DNA from: Entrophospora sp. SA101
Taxonomy: Eukaryota > Glomeromycota > Glomeromycetes > Entrophosporales > Entrophosporaceae
Assembly: GCA_958430865.1 (NCBI GenBank)
Contig: CAUDNR010002891.1
Location: forward strand, 2,152 to 66,151
Length of the DNA: 64,000 bases
Direction of reading: 5' to 3'
Part shown: piece by piece, positions 36,143-51,227 of the stretch
Numbering within the stretch: position 1 is the stretch's first letter
How the letters are laid out: every line of letters starts with the position of its first letter
Notes under the pieces: model-generated
What the model saw: the letters and a program-made list of their open reading frames with translations, nothing else
Databases searched by the model: none
What the model was told of the DNA's origin: nothing
Program-made: the position numbers and the translations under genes

Positions 36143-36373
36143 TCATTCAACAGTATTACTTGGCATTTCAAAATTGTGTATATGTACACACTTGCTAATA
36201 AAAGGTAAAAGATAAGCAACGTATGCAATATCTGTTCGTGCAGGTACTTTTTCAATTTTGGCTATCTGTGTATCATTTACAGCTAGGTATGATGCCCAAT
36301 GCTCTAGTGTACACTCATATATTGAAGTGTCGTCACCTTTAGCTAAATTCCATTTTCTCATCAAATACGCCAC
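36143..36373 (-). CDS. Uncharacterised ORF, left-arm copy
   Basis: 76 codons from a non-ATG start region; reads LMRKWNLAKGDDTSIYECTL and EHWASYLAVNDTQIAKIEKV. Upstream minus-strand sequence to 36640 is coding-like in other frames (LFMVLTESFGRETLMVLGLA; IETVSEPIVVKVYTCEMMRV) with stops, suggesting a decayed gene. Family not recognised. Region 36700-37999 holds nothing else. Confidence 0.25.
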   Translation of the reverse strand: MAYLMRKWNLAKGDDTSIYECTLEHWASYLAVNDTQIAKIEKVPARTDIAYVAYLLPFISKCVHIHNFEMPSNTVE

Positions 36374-37999
36374 TTATTGCATATGAAGGATCAATCTAAT
36401 GGAATTGCCCAGGTTATAAAAGCTCTTCTTTAACACGCATCATTTCACATGTATATACCTTAACAACAATGGGCTCTGACACAGTTTCAATTATTTCAGG
36501 ATAGCCTTGTTGATAAGGGATTCTAATTGTCCATAATCTACTTATCTAGCCAGTCCCAATACCATTAAGGTTTCTCGTCCAAAGCTTTCTGTTAATACCA
36601 TGAAAAGACCATTGGCGTACATGTCAGATTCATTTATATACGGATAGTTTAAGTAAACTGTAATACATCAATACAATCACGACCTGGATGTAAAGAAAAC
36701 TTCTCAAAGTCTGTTTAACGAGGTCAAATTTCTTAAAACAACTAATTGATATAGCTCTGATGACCCTAACTTCTCTTAAACATAAACCACATCTTGAATC
36801 AATCAAACATTCATGTCAACATTGATCATAATAACACCATCAACCGTGATAACACTAATACCAATAACATTAACATAAATCCAAATATTGACAACAATAC
36901 AAATATCAATAAAATAACAATCGCAAGGGTGTTTTAAAAATTAAAAAAGAAATATAGCGTGTAACAAAGTTGTTTGTTTGTTTTTTGAACAAAAACGGAT
37001 TTAGCATCATGCTGCAAGTTAATTTTTAAAAGTCAACTATAAAATGTTCTGATTCACCAAGATTTTCACGTTCATTTTTTAAGAGTTGTTAAAATTATCA
37101 ATAAAGTTGTCGTTGTTAAATAAAAACCATTCATGTAAGAGTGTCGCACAACGAGTCATATTCATTTTATCACTATTTAATTACTATATATGTATTTAAT
37201 GATAATTATCACTTTTTAAATTTTATCTAAAAAGGGGTTTTAAATGGATCTTTCTTCCGATTCTTTTCTCTTTTGTTACACAAAAATTATTATAAAGAAC
37301 TAAAAAAAATCTTCCAAGAAAATTCTGCATCAAAAAATTACTTTTATAATTTATTGGGCTTAGCAAGCCTAAATAATAGCTAGCTGCTGATGACAGTTAA
37401 TTCAGCCTATAAAAGTAAAATTTAATTAAAAAATTTCCTTAATTTATAAATGATGATGATGAATATTAATGAAATTGAAAATCAAAGATTTTTATTTTTT
37501 TATTGTTAATAATATTTTTTGTTATAATCTTTATCATCGAAAAGATTCTTTTCCATATTATTTATGAATTAAAAATTGCTTTTTTTGGATTCTTATTTGG
37601 ATTTTCAACAAACAAATCCAACAAATCAAAGGAATTGTAATAATGTTGATGAAACACATGCATAGATGCATGCACGAGTAATATACATACATGCAGTAAT
37701 TGTAATTTAAATGAAACTTTTCCCCTAAAAACAAAAAAATCCATTATTTGTATAATAAATTAGCTTGAAAGGTCTGAATAAATCCAAAAAAAAAACAATG
37801 TGACAAATATTCAAATTCATTATTTGGTTGTTATTGTTGTTATTGAGTTGGATTAGCCTTTTATCCAATAAAGAATTAACAATTAAAATAATATAAAAAT
37901 CATCTAAAAAAGATTTTTTATTAATGTAAAAAATTTTGTAAAAAAAATCAAAAAATCAAAAATCAAAAATAAATTTAGAAAATATATTACTAATTAGAA

Positions 38000-38668
38000 A
38001 TGGTTAAAATAAAATTTTTTAGATGGTTTTTAAAGGTAAATATATATATTTATACTTTTTTGATTACGAATGTTCAAATTTTCATTTTTTTTTTTTCTTC
38101 TAAAAAAAAAATTTTTTTTTAAAAATAAAGAAAAGAAATAAAAGAGGAAACAAAAAAATTTCCAAAAGAATTAGAAAACAATTAAAAAACCAACAAAAAC
38201 AACAAAAGTTACAAATATTAAGACAAAAACGATTATTAAAACAACTAAATCTAAACAGAAATCCATCATACAACGCCAAATATGACATATTTCCTTCAAA
38301 TTACCCAAATGATTCAAATCCTTCCAATATCAACAGCTCTATTAACAACAATAATAATTCAAACCATAATCAACATAATCAATATGAACAAAGTAGGTTG
38401 ATACAACAACACGAACCAAATAATCAACATTTATATTATTTAATTGGACCAAACAATAATAATGTAAATCATACTAGCAATCATTATAATAATAATAATT
38501 CGAGAAGCATCAATAATAATGGTTTTGACAACGATTTTGAAAATAATCACAATTCCGAAAATAATTATGATCGCAATTTTGAAAACAATTATGATCGCAG
38601 TTTTGAAAATAATTATAATTATAACTTAGAGAAGAAGAATGATAACTATGATCTTTATAATAATAATC

Positions 38669-38699
<31 letters not shown>

Positions 38700-40949
38700 T
38701 AGAAAAGATAATATTATTCATCCATTTAACAACAACAACAATAATCCATTATTCCAAGAAAAAAATAATCACGAAATTTATCATCAACCCCAAGAAAAAT
38801 ATAATGATCAATATTATTATTCAAATCAGCACCAATACCCCAATCACCAACAACAATTTAATCAATTTAACCCATATCAAAATCAAAATCAACATTCACG
38901 CTTGCAATCAAATTATAATTATGATCAATATTCACAGCAACAACAATATACAAATTACAATAATTATAATAATTACAATAAGTACAATAATTACAATAAT
39001 TACAATAATTACAATAATGATAAAACTTTTTATGGAAATCAATTACCAATAAATCAAAATTATCCAAGGGAAAATGGAGTATTGATTCATTCAACGCCAC
39101 CATCACCACCATCATCATCATCAACACCACCGCCAACAATGGTTCCAATAACATCGCTACTACCAGAACCACAAAATACATCAATGCAGTTTCTATCAAC
39201 AAAAAATCCCCCAAAAAAATATAACCCGTCAAGAACCAACAGTATACTTGGTATTCAATCCTTTCATAAATCAAATAACTATTCTCAAAAATATCAAGAT
39301 CTAAAGAAGGACAATTATAATCATAATAACGAAAAAGAACAATTACCATTAAAAAGTAATAATTCTTCAACAGTCTCCTTACACAACAGAGTGTCAAGAA
39401 CTTTATCATACCTAGCAAAATTCAAGGATATAAGTATTAGAAAATCTCGTGACTCGAAAATCTTTTCCTCGTTATCATTATCATCAAAAAAACAAACTAC
39501 TTGTCACACTTGTCAGCGAACGCTAGTTGATATCGGCTATTTTACATTATGGTGTCAACGTTGTGAGAGTAAGAATTTTGAATTGAATTACGGGACGTGG
39601 ACAACTGGAAATGATGATATCGATTGTTTTATGTTGACAACTCAAATAAATGCCAAAAGTCGTTTCGATTATTTGGAATGGATTCCGTACGATAGACTGA
39701 AAAATATTGAATTTATTGCCCAAGGTGGTTATGGAAATACTTATCAGGCGATTTGGTTGGATGGCCCACGTGAAAAATTTGATAAAAAGTCAAAAACTTT
39801 TGTTCGTTGTGGTGAATGGCGAATTGTATTAAAAAGTATTGACAATTCTAAAAATATAAATTCAAAATTCTTTGATGAGGTAAGAAAAAAAAATTTTTCG
39901 TTGCTTATTAAAAAAAATTTATAATTATCTATATATTTCTAACATACATACATTTTTTTCAAACCAATTAGCTCTCGATACACTTACAAAGTGAAAATAA
40001 TAGTGGAAATTACATTACAAGGTATTATGGACTAACTCAAGATCCAAAAACAAATAACTACATGGTTGTTGTTCAGTACGCAAGAAATGGAGACCTAGGC
40101 AAATACTTGAGCAAAAATATATCAAAAAAAATCACTTGGCAGAAAAAATTAGACATCCTATTCGCGATCGCCACGGGACTTACACGTATTCACAGCAAAA
40201 ACCAAGTTCACAAAAATTTACACAGTGGAAATATTCTTATACACTCTTACACAATTTTATTAAGTGACTTGGGTTTATGCAATAGAATCAAACCCGATGG
40301 CAATGATGACGATGGCGTATACGGAGTTTTGCCTTATACGGCACCCGAAATTATACAAAACAATCAATTTACATCAGCCGCCGATATTTATAGTTTTGGT
40401 ATAATAATGTGGGAATTGATTTATTCTAGAAAACCATTTTCAGACAGGCCACATGATAAAAACTTGGCAATGGAAATATGTTTCAATGGATTAAGACCCG
40501 ATATTGATGAGGGTGATGGCAATGTCGATAAAATACCAGAATCTTATCTCAATTTGATGAAAGAATGCTGGCATGCTGATCCATTCAAACGACCAACAGC
40601 CGATGAATTGTATAAAACTTTGAGTGATTGGTTGTGTAAAGTGTGTAATATGCCTACATCGAAAATCTCCATGGAATTTGCTGCTGCAGATAACATTAAA
40701 AACCAAAAGACTACCAAGCAAATGTATAATGATGAAAATGCTTGTTATACAAGCAGACTGTTGAAATTTGATGAATTACAAATACCAACAAAAATTACTT
40801 TAACAAAAACCTTTGATCCAAAAGAACTTTTGGCTGTACACAATTACATTAATTTAGAACAACAATTAAATAATTTAAAATATGAAGTGTTTCAAGCCGA
40901 TAATACTGAAATTGCAGCTGAAGTTTATGAAATATTACAATACTGGTGA
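38000..40949 (+). CDS. Kinase-like protein with degenerate catalytic loop (left copy)
   Basis: Three exons: 38000-38035, 38131-39879, 39972-40949; 920 residues. The N-terminal 400 residues are Asn/Gln/Tyr-rich low complexity with NYNNYN and poly-Gln runs. CHTC (470-473) and CQRC (487-490) form a putative zinc pair. The kinase domain follows: glycine loop GGYGNTY (544-550), VAIK-equivalent Lys580 in RIVLKSI, then VHKNLHSGNIL where HRD is HKN (675-677), so the catalytic Asp is Asn677, and DLG (694-696) retaining the metal-binding Asp. GVLPYTAPEI, the DIYSFGIIMWEL helix and RPTADEL complete the lobe. This architecture is typical of expanded Rhizophagus kinases. Predicted pseudokinase. The extended start (exon 1) is inferred from phase. 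Confidence 0.85.
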
Positions 40950-41095
40950 TTGTAATTATTTATATGATTTTTTTTTTCCACAAAAAATTATTTAACAAAC
41001 ATCACACAAATATCATTATTTCACACATATATTTATTGTCATCATTTATCATTAATTTAATAAAATTTTGAATTTCTAATTAGTAACTGTATATA

Positions 41096-41511
41096 CAGTG
41101 TGTTTCAAAAAAAACCGGAAAATTATTGTTGCTGGAAAATTTTTGTAACTTTCGCTAAAAAAACAATCCAACTTGTTTCAAATAAAATTTAAACAAAGAT
41201 TTGCTTTTTAAAGTTATTTTAAATCATTTTCTAACCGAATCTGATGTTTAGTTTTTGAGTAATTAGCTTTTAAAATGCGCAATATGGTTGAGTTTTACTG
41301 TTTTTTTTTCAATTATATATTATTAGAATAAAAGGAATACATCTACCTGATAAACACATCACATTATGAGCACTTCATTCACAAATATCTATTTCAATAT
41401 TAATATTAATAAGTTGAACGAAATAGGTGATTTGGCTCATATATAGAAGAGTTGATTGTTGGTTCACAGTTGAGATCACGTGATTTGATACAATTTATCT
41501 ACTGGTTTTTT
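41096..41511 (+). mobile_element. Tc1/mariner-like MITE, truncated at the arm end
   Basis: Starts CAGTGTGTTTCAAAAAAAAC after TATATA and matches the inverted complete copy 56425-56840. It ends at the junction with LtrA-gene sequence, sharing TGGTTTTTTT with it. Confidence 0.85.
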
Positions 41512-42001
41512 TGTGGTTGGAATGGAATATTTTTATGATATTTTTATATTATTTTTTAGATGTTTGGAATTTTATATACTGGTATTAATTCTTATCCTGA
41601 TGGTCAACTTGGCAAGGTAGAAAGAAATATTCATTAGATAATCAATGATTAATAATAAATAATCATTAGTCAATTATTTACTCGATTAATTTGTTTCTGA
41701 TTAGGCACTGTTAGGACTATTAATATCATATAATTTACATTGGATATATTTTGATGTTGACGCTAGTAGACAATATCTACATGCACTTAGAAGACACGTG
41801 TTCACCGGTGTACTATTTGGAATGGTTCACTTTCCTTTAGTAAGTAATTTAATTTGATTGGTTTAATTTGATTGATTTAAATTTTAATCATAAATAAGTT
41901 TTGTGGGTTGATAAAATAATATTTTTAGAATATGTCATTGATTGCATTCGGGTAAACTTTTTTTTTTTTTTTTTGAGGGAAGAAAAAAAATATTAAACCT
42001 T
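41503..42001 (+). pseudogene. LtrA gene fragment, exons 7-9, direct orientation
   Basis: Nearly identical to 30653-31149 (offset 10850; one extra T in the long T run). It covers exons 7, 8 and 9 with introns and starts inside intron 6. Cannot encode a protein by itself. Confidence 0.92.
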
Positions 42002-43374
42002 CGCCTAAACAAATAATGGTAAAAGTTCCTAATCTCTCACTCCAATGTTCAATATTCAATGCAGTCTTATACACCGGAGGTTGAGAAAACAAGAAAACAT
42101 CTTTCCATTTCCACTGGTACTCTGTTCCCCTTGTTTTCATTGCTTGATGAGGAACTATTGGTCGTTTCTCGTTAATACTATTTTCATGGATTGTACTTGC
42201 TACACTATCCACTTTTTTAAAGTCACTGTTGTGAGGATGTCTTTTTATACCGTAGCGGTTGTATAGTGGAATGACTAAAGACCACAATAATTCTGATTTC
42301 ATGGATGGTGGATTAAATAATGGTTATTATTAATAAGATTATTAAGCAATGGATACTAAATAATCAATTATAGATTGCTCCATTATATTACAAATCTATA
42401 TATCTACAAAAAATGGATGTTTCATACCAAATGAAATTGCAGTCCACATTAAATCTTTAGTATTTGATGCTGGTACAAATATAGCGACAAGCCAAAATAG
42501 AGTTGGGATAAGAATCCCCCAAGCAAATGTAATCAAAGATCTACGAAACAATGGTAACCATGTTGCCAGTAAAATATACATACACAAAAATGTCATTCTA
42601 GCAAAAACGTATGATGCTAACAACAATCAATATTTAGGTATTAGAATAATAAAAAAAAAAAATATTAATTAGTCAGATTAATTAATTAATTAAATTTTTC
42701 TTACATAAAAAAATTATTTTGGTATCATTATAAATATCCATTGCATGAGTTCCCATCACTATTACAAGTGACATTTCCTTTAAAGAAATTATTAAAAATT
42801 ATATAAATATGTCAATTGATTATATTCTCTATTATGATATATTAAACTAATTAACTATCAATAATAATTACCCAAAGTAATAAAAATTTTTCAAGAAGAT
42901 CTTCTGAACTAAAAACATTCAAGTATGTATGAACATCTAGCCAAACACGATAAATAGGATAACTATAAAATTTAACATTTGATTAATTAATTAATATAAT
43001 ATTATAATTATTGCAATTATTAAAAATCCCCATTTTTCCATCCTATTCTTTCCTTTACTATTGTTTTCTGAAACTTACAAGGTAATAATAAACCTTTCCA
43101 GATTACTGAATGAAATATCAGAAACCAATAAATGTCCTAAATTATTCACAACTGCTACAAAAATAAGATCCCAAAACAATTCAGTATAACTTGATTTTCT
43201 TTCCTCAGCTTCTCGATGTAATGTCCCATCATGCCAATACTGCCTAACTCTAGGTTTACGCCATAATCGATCGTAAATATGAGACTCTTCCTCCTCATCA
43301 GCAATAATCTCGAGTTTCCTTATTTTCCCAAAAGTATGAACTGTCGCATGTATCAATTGTTCGGAATTTTTATC
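42001..43374 (-). pseudogene. LtrA gene fragment, exons 2-6, inverted
   Basis: Reverse complement of 29252-30625 (coordinate sum 72626), carrying part of exon 2, exons 3-5 and most of exon 6. One substitution was noticed in intron 3. It joins the direct fragment at an ACCTT common to both, and ends at the N gap. The first 28 bases of intron 6 region (30626-30652) are missing between the two fragments. Confidence 0.92.
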
Positions 43375-43375
43375 C

Positions 43376-43385
43376 NNNNNNNNNN
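43376..43385. other. Assembly gap (10 N)
   Basis: Ten Ns, a fixed-size scaffold gap. It directly ends the inverted LtrA fragment, so the true continuation is unknown. Confidence 0.99.
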
Positions 43386-44082
43386 TATTTTTTTAAAAGG
43401 TAGGGCAGAAAATGACTTCTATACTTTTAAAATTTGCACAAAATTTAGGAGGTCTTTAGACCAAGCCAACTATATAAATATAATCACCAATTCATGTGAC
43501 TGTGTAAATATTATTGGCTAATTGAAGATTTTTTTGAATTTTGTGTGAATTTTAATAAATTGTTACCATTGACATTGTAATTACCATTACCAAAAACATA
43601 CAACTATTAGTGAGCAATTGAAAAGAGAAATTTGTATATATTACCAAGAAAATATTCAAGAAATTGCAAATTATTTTAGTGAGAAAATTTCATTGAATAT
43701 TGACATCGGTAACAAAAATTTTACATGATAAAGAAAAATGGCTAGATGCTTCATCTACAACTCATCATAATGCTTTTTTGCTGTAGACAAGTGAGGTTTC
43801 CTGAACTAGAAAAGCAATGAACATATGGATTGGACAAGTCACTGCAAGTGACCTAACCATTGTTGTTGTTTTTTATATAATTATTATTATATTTTTTTTA
43901 TTTTTTTTATACATATATCTATCTACTTGGGATGTTAAATAAAATAAAAGATTTATTATAATCACCAAATTTTTTAAAATTACATAGTAAGTGATTATAT
44001 AGGAGAAATCCTATATAGTCACATTCATTATAATCACCAACAATCGCATTCCTGACGTTGTGATTATATAGGAGTCTGACTG
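43386..44082 (+). pseudogene. Pogo-like transposon remnant
   Basis: Plus-strand patches read EQLKREICIYYQENIQEIAN, then SLNID, KWLDASS and PELEKAMNIWIGQVTASDLT, the CENP-B-type DNA-binding domain of pogo/Tigger transposases, with frameshifts. The element ends with GTGATTATATAGGAGTCTGA..CTG just before TA at 44083. Its other end is hidden by the gap or lost. A 10-base hairpin ATCAGCTAT/ATAGCTGAT follows at about 44098-44124. From there to 44621 nothing else is recognised. Confidence 0.6.
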
Positions 44083-44621
44083 TATCAGAAAATTTTATCA
44101 GCTATCAATAGTAATAGCTGATTAACCGTTTATTCATATGAAATTTTGATGAAAATCAAAAAATCGATTCGCATTAATATGAGTTTTCCTGATCCTCATA
44201 TGCCCCAAAGGTGTGTTGAAATCAACAAAATTACGGAATGGACGTGTCAGTGCAGATAGGAAATATCTACACTGTCTTCCGTCATATGCGTGAAAATCAT
44301 GCCGGGATCTTTTTAGCAGCCTACAACGAGACAATTGAAAACTTCATTAAACAATTATTATTCTATTATAGTTATTACTTTAATTTTTTTTTTTGCATTG
44401 TGTGTTTGTATCAACGCAATAAATTAAAAAGATGACTGCAGAATTATGATATATTAAAGAAAACAAGAAATCATTTTAAAGCTTTTATTTATTAACAAAA
44501 GAGAGATATTTTTTATAAATACAATAGTTATTATTAACACACACATTTATAACTTCGAAGCAATTGATCAACATCATTAAGCAATACATAGTTGAATAAT
44601 TAAATAATACAATTATTACTT

Positions 44622-46619
44622 TTAATGTTGACTCCATTGGATAGATTTGAGATCTATGCCTTCTTGAACCTATTTAAAAAAAGAGAAAAAAAAGAAATTT
44701 AACCATCCGAAACATGACAATAAAAAACGACAAAAATGATAATGATAATAATACCATTTCCCATAGTGGGGACATTTCCCTCAATTTATCAACGTGTTTT
44801 GTCACTCTGTCAATCACAAAATCAATTTCTCGTTCAGTTGTAAATCTTCCAATACCAAATCTAATGCTTGAATGTGCTGATTCATCATCAGAACCTAATG
44901 CTCTTAACACATAAGATGGTTCTAACGATGCTGATGTACATGCTGACCCTGATGAAAGTGCGATATCTTTAAGTGCCATCAATAAGGATTCACCTTCAAT
45001 AAAAGAAAATGACAAATTTACACAACCTATAAATGAAAGTTAATTGATTAATTATAATTTATTTTTTTTTTAATAAAAAAAAAGAAGAAAAACAACAATA
45101 TATTTTCGATACCTGGATAAGTTGATTCGGGATCACCATTACGAATAATATGAGAAACTTTTGACATAATGCCATCAATCAGTCTTTTAGATAATTTTTT
45201 TACATGTTCTGAATCATACTTTTTTTTTTATTTTTGATAATTAAAAAAAAACCAATAATTTAATATTTAATAAATATTCTCTTTATAAACGAATAAACAA
45301 ACAAACTATTCATAGTATAAAATTAGATATTTATAAATTTATTTACCTGCATTTCTTCATTTGCAATTCGACAAGCTTCGCCTAATCCAACAACTAAAGG
45401 TGTGGGTACAGTACCGCTTCTTAAACCTCTCTCTTGTCCTCCACCACTTTGTAAAGCTTCTAACCTAACTCTGGGTTTCCTTCTTGCATATAAAGCACCT
45501 ATCCCTTTTGGTCCATAAAGTTTATGCCCTGAAATACTCATTAAATCAATATTCATCTTATTGACATCCAAAGGTATTTTGCCAACAGCTTGTGCAGCAT
45601 CTGTATGGAAAAATACTTTATTGTCGTGACAGATTTTACCAATTTCTTCGATAGGTTGCAATACACCAATTTCATTATTTACTGTCATGATAGACACAAG
45701 TGATGTATCAGGTCGAATTGATTTTGCCAACAATTCAAGATCTATAAGACCAGAAGATTTAACTGGCAAATATGTTATTTCAAACCCTTCTTCAGATAAA
45801 ACACGACATGAATCAAGTACGCATTTATGTTCCTATAAATAAATTATCAAATGAATGAAAAACAGTTATAATCAATATACATGTATATATTATTGAAAAT
45901 TTTGATGTTTACGATTTGTGTTGTGATGATATGTTTTTTTTTGTTCTTATAAAATCTAGCAACTCCTTTAATACTAAGATTATTTGATTCCGTTGCTCCT
46001 GATGTGAAAACAATTTCTTTTGGATCAGCTCCTATAATTTTAGCAACATGCTATTATTAAAACAAAGGAAAAAAAAAACAGAGTGTTAAAATAATCTTCT
46101 TTTTAGTTATTATTGTTGAATATAGTAACATTTTTTAAAAAAATTTCAAAAGGTTACAGGATATTTATATATATACTTCACGAGCTTTTTCAACAGCCTT
46201 TTCAGATTCCCAACCATATGCATGAGTTCTTGAATGAGGATTACCATACTGTTGTGTCCAGTATGGCATCATTGCATCAAGTACTCGTGGATCTGTTGGA
46301 GTAGTGGCTTGCATATCAAGATAAATTGGTCGATTTGCATGTTTAATTGATTGTGTTTCAAATCCCAATAATTCTAAGTAAAACAACAATATATATATAA
46401 GAATAAATCAAACAAAATAAGTATATATTGATTGAAGATATTTATTATACCTGGTGAGGGGGTAACAAGAGTTTGTGTTTGTGTTGAAAGTGGAGTGGCT
46501 CGTAAAACAGGTGATGTAGCGGTGGTAAGCCTTTTTCTTAATGAAAAACCAAATGATATTTTCGGTTGTGAATTTGTTGTGATTAATCTAAAAGTTTTAT
46601 TTGATAAAAGCTTTGACAT
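44622..46619 (-). CDS. NFS1: Cysteine desulfurase, mitochondrial
   Basis: PLP enzyme that takes sulfur from cysteine for Fe-S cluster assembly and tRNA thiolation in the mitochondrial matrix. Seven exons: 46619-46451, 46373-46177, 46050-45913, 45832-45347, 45218-45113, 45026-44755, 44669-44622; 471 residues, usual length. Presequence of about 55 residues ([14 protein letters not shown]..., Ser/Thr/Arg-rich). Core motifs: [38 protein letters not shown], the PLP Lys272 in [27 protein letters not shown], and the mobile-loop catalytic Cys395 in [20 protein letters not shown]. It ends with the expected SPLWEMV...[11 protein letters not shown] tail. All phases close. Confidence 0.96.
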
Positions 46620-46861
46620 TATTTTTTTTGTAAGAAAAATGAATTCGATTAATATTAATAATTAATATTAAATACATACATGTATTAGTATTATAGATTT
46701 GATGCCCGTACTACAAATTCTCCATATTTGGTGAAGATGTAGATTCCCAACAAATATGAAAAAAAAATTTTTAATATTTAAATTATTTTTTTGCAATTTG
46801 CAAATATCTATAATACGATTATTAATTAATAACTAATAAGATATTACAAATAACTATAAGA
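46620..46861. promoter_or_regulatory. Divergent promoter region, NFS1 and ATP19
   Basis: 242 bases between divergent start codons of two mitochondrial-protein genes. AT-rich with TTAATATTAATAATTAATAT; no specific operator recognised. Confidence 0.35.
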
Positions 46862-47158
46862 ATGGGTGCAGCATATGTGATCGCTGGTCGTAAAGTTGCA
46901 TCTCAATATGTAAGTGGAAATTTTTATAAAAAAATGTTTTTTGTTTCATCATCTAATAATTATTTATTTTATTAGTTAACTCTTGGAACTTATTCGGTAG
47001 TTGGATTGGTTGCTTTCCTAGCAATCAGAAGATCTAAGGCAAAAAAACCTGATCCGTTTACTTCCAGTCCACCAATCAATGCGTCTTCAGTTGAAGAGGA
47101 ATTGTTCATTAAAGAATTTATGAAAAGTGAAGCCGAAGAAAATAAAAATGCTCATTAG
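46862..47158 (+). CDS. ATP19: Mitochondrial F1Fo ATP synthase subunit k
   Basis: Small dimer-associated subunit of the fungal ATP synthase. Two exons, 46862-46909 and 46976-47158, 76 residues (yeast 68). Starts MGAAYVIAGRKVASQYLTLG as in yeast Atp19, has one membrane helix (VVGLVAFLAI) and ends in the conserved acidic block EEELFIKEFMKSEAEE. Upstream gene NFS1 is divergent. Confidence 0.88.
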
Positions 47159-47369
47159 ATGTATGCAATAATAAACGTGTTTTTCCTTAATGTTCAGATT
47201 ATTAAATTTTTAATTAAAAAAAAAAATTAAATATTAATATTAATATTAATATAAATAATCAAATCAATATCTTTAGGGTAAATAAATAAAAATTTAAAAA
47301 TTTGATTAACTAAATAAATGGAAATTACAAGTAAACAGAGGTTAAATAATGCAAAAGATTTTATTTTTA

Positions 47370-47825
47370 TTATGATTGATTTTCATTCTTTTGAGGCTCT
47401 TGACCATAAGATTTATTTGCATGTTCTTGAAGTTCTTGACAATTTTATAATTTAAAATCTATATAAAAAAAAGTATTTTACTAAGTAATTAAATATTTAA
47501 TTTTCCATTTTAAAGTAAATAAAATATCGAATACCTTATCCCAGTCAAGTTTATGACGAGTCAAAGGAGGAACGTAGAAAGAACATTGGAGAATTGGAGT
47601 AATTTTTAGGAAAATATCTCAAATGATATTCTAATTAATTTATCAAATTCAATGAGAAGCAAATATATATGAGATAGAATTGATTATTAAAATTTTCATG
47701 ATATTTTTTTTGCTATAATAATTTTTTGAAATTTGCCATCCAACAATTTTTCCTAAAAATAAGCTTAATATTAAACTGCAATAATTCTGCCAGAAAACCG
47801 GTTTCTGAGGTTTTGAAGAAGCCAT
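47370..47825 (-). CDS. Small putative membrane protein, spliced
   Basis: The first exon from ATG 47825 reads MASSKPQKPVFWQNYCSLIL and SLFLGKIVGWQ, a short soluble start then one membrane helix. Downstream minus-strand sequence gives ILQCSFYVPPLTRHKLDWDK before a GTATTC donor (near 47535) and a final exon ending QELQEHANKSYGQEPQ...NQS at 47370. Two introns are required; the first is not firmly placed. Length and layout suggest a mitochondrial inner-membrane accessory protein, but no family is recognised. Confidence 0.4.
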
Positions 47826-48230
47826 GCTTTTGTCAATAACCAGAGATTTATACCTTTGTATTGATCGATGCCTCTTTTTGTTTACAATAGCCCAAGTATC
47901 TTGTATGAATGTGGAGCAAAACTTATATCTTTAGTGATGAGGAATTATGAGAAGTGTAAGAAAAGCAACGTGACTGTTGAAGGATTTCTCTCATATGGAA
48001 AACTGGACAATTGGAAATAAAAACAACTCGATGTGTAACGTTTGTATTTATACATAAGGCTAATATTAAATTTCCAGGGGGGACGTGGCCCTGGAATTTA
48101 TGGAAATCGCATCATTCATTGTCAAGGAAACTGCTAAAATTAGCGTTGGCCTTTTTCCATTTAGCTGATCACCACTAATGAGTCACTGTGCCTGAGTCAA
48201 TGGGAACAAATCTTTATTTATCTTATTTGA

Positions 48231-48298
48231 GGCGTGGACAATAGAACAATATCAATATCTATGATATTGACATTGACCTTGTTTTTATTGTCCTCGCC
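48231..48298. repeat. Palindromic MITE-like hairpin
   Basis: GGCG.GGACAATA pairs with TATTGTCC.CGCC 48 bases later, with a second internal palindrome AATATC..GATATT. A smaller hairpin TTCCAGGG/CCCTGGAA lies at 48072-48095. The remaining 47826-48544 shows no gene. Confidence 0.5.
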
Positions 48299-48544
48299 CA
48301 TTTACTTAATACATAATAATATCAAACTATTAATTTAACGGTAATTATAGAAAAACTACCAATATTGAAATGACTGAAAAGAATAAAAGATGCAATTATA
48401 TAGTAAATACCCTTGAAAAATACATTTTAAAAAATTAAATTTCGTGCACCTTAGAAATTTCTTTGTAGTCCGATTGGCATAATAATTTACCACGTGATTT
48501 ACTTTAACATTTAAACGAGAAGCAAGCAATTTAATATACAAAAT

Positions 48545-51227
<2,683 letters not shown>

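Larger units (their letters stand above)
33707..41511 (+). repeat. Left arm of giant inverted repeat
   Basis: Pairs with 56425-64000 on the opposite strand. Coordinates sum to 97936 from 36143 inward and to 97707 outside, so the left arm has 229 extra bases (about 35741-35969). All ORFs longer than 60 codons in the two arms translate identically. The outer limit is unknown because the right arm runs off the window. The inner limit lies inside a Tc1/mariner-like MITE. Confidence 0.93.

Noticed and set aside
38639..39418. Other-frame ORFs of 137 and 183 codons within the kinase gene, mirrored at 58518-59297
   Set aside because: Artefacts of CAA/AAT repeats that stay open in several frames; no domain.
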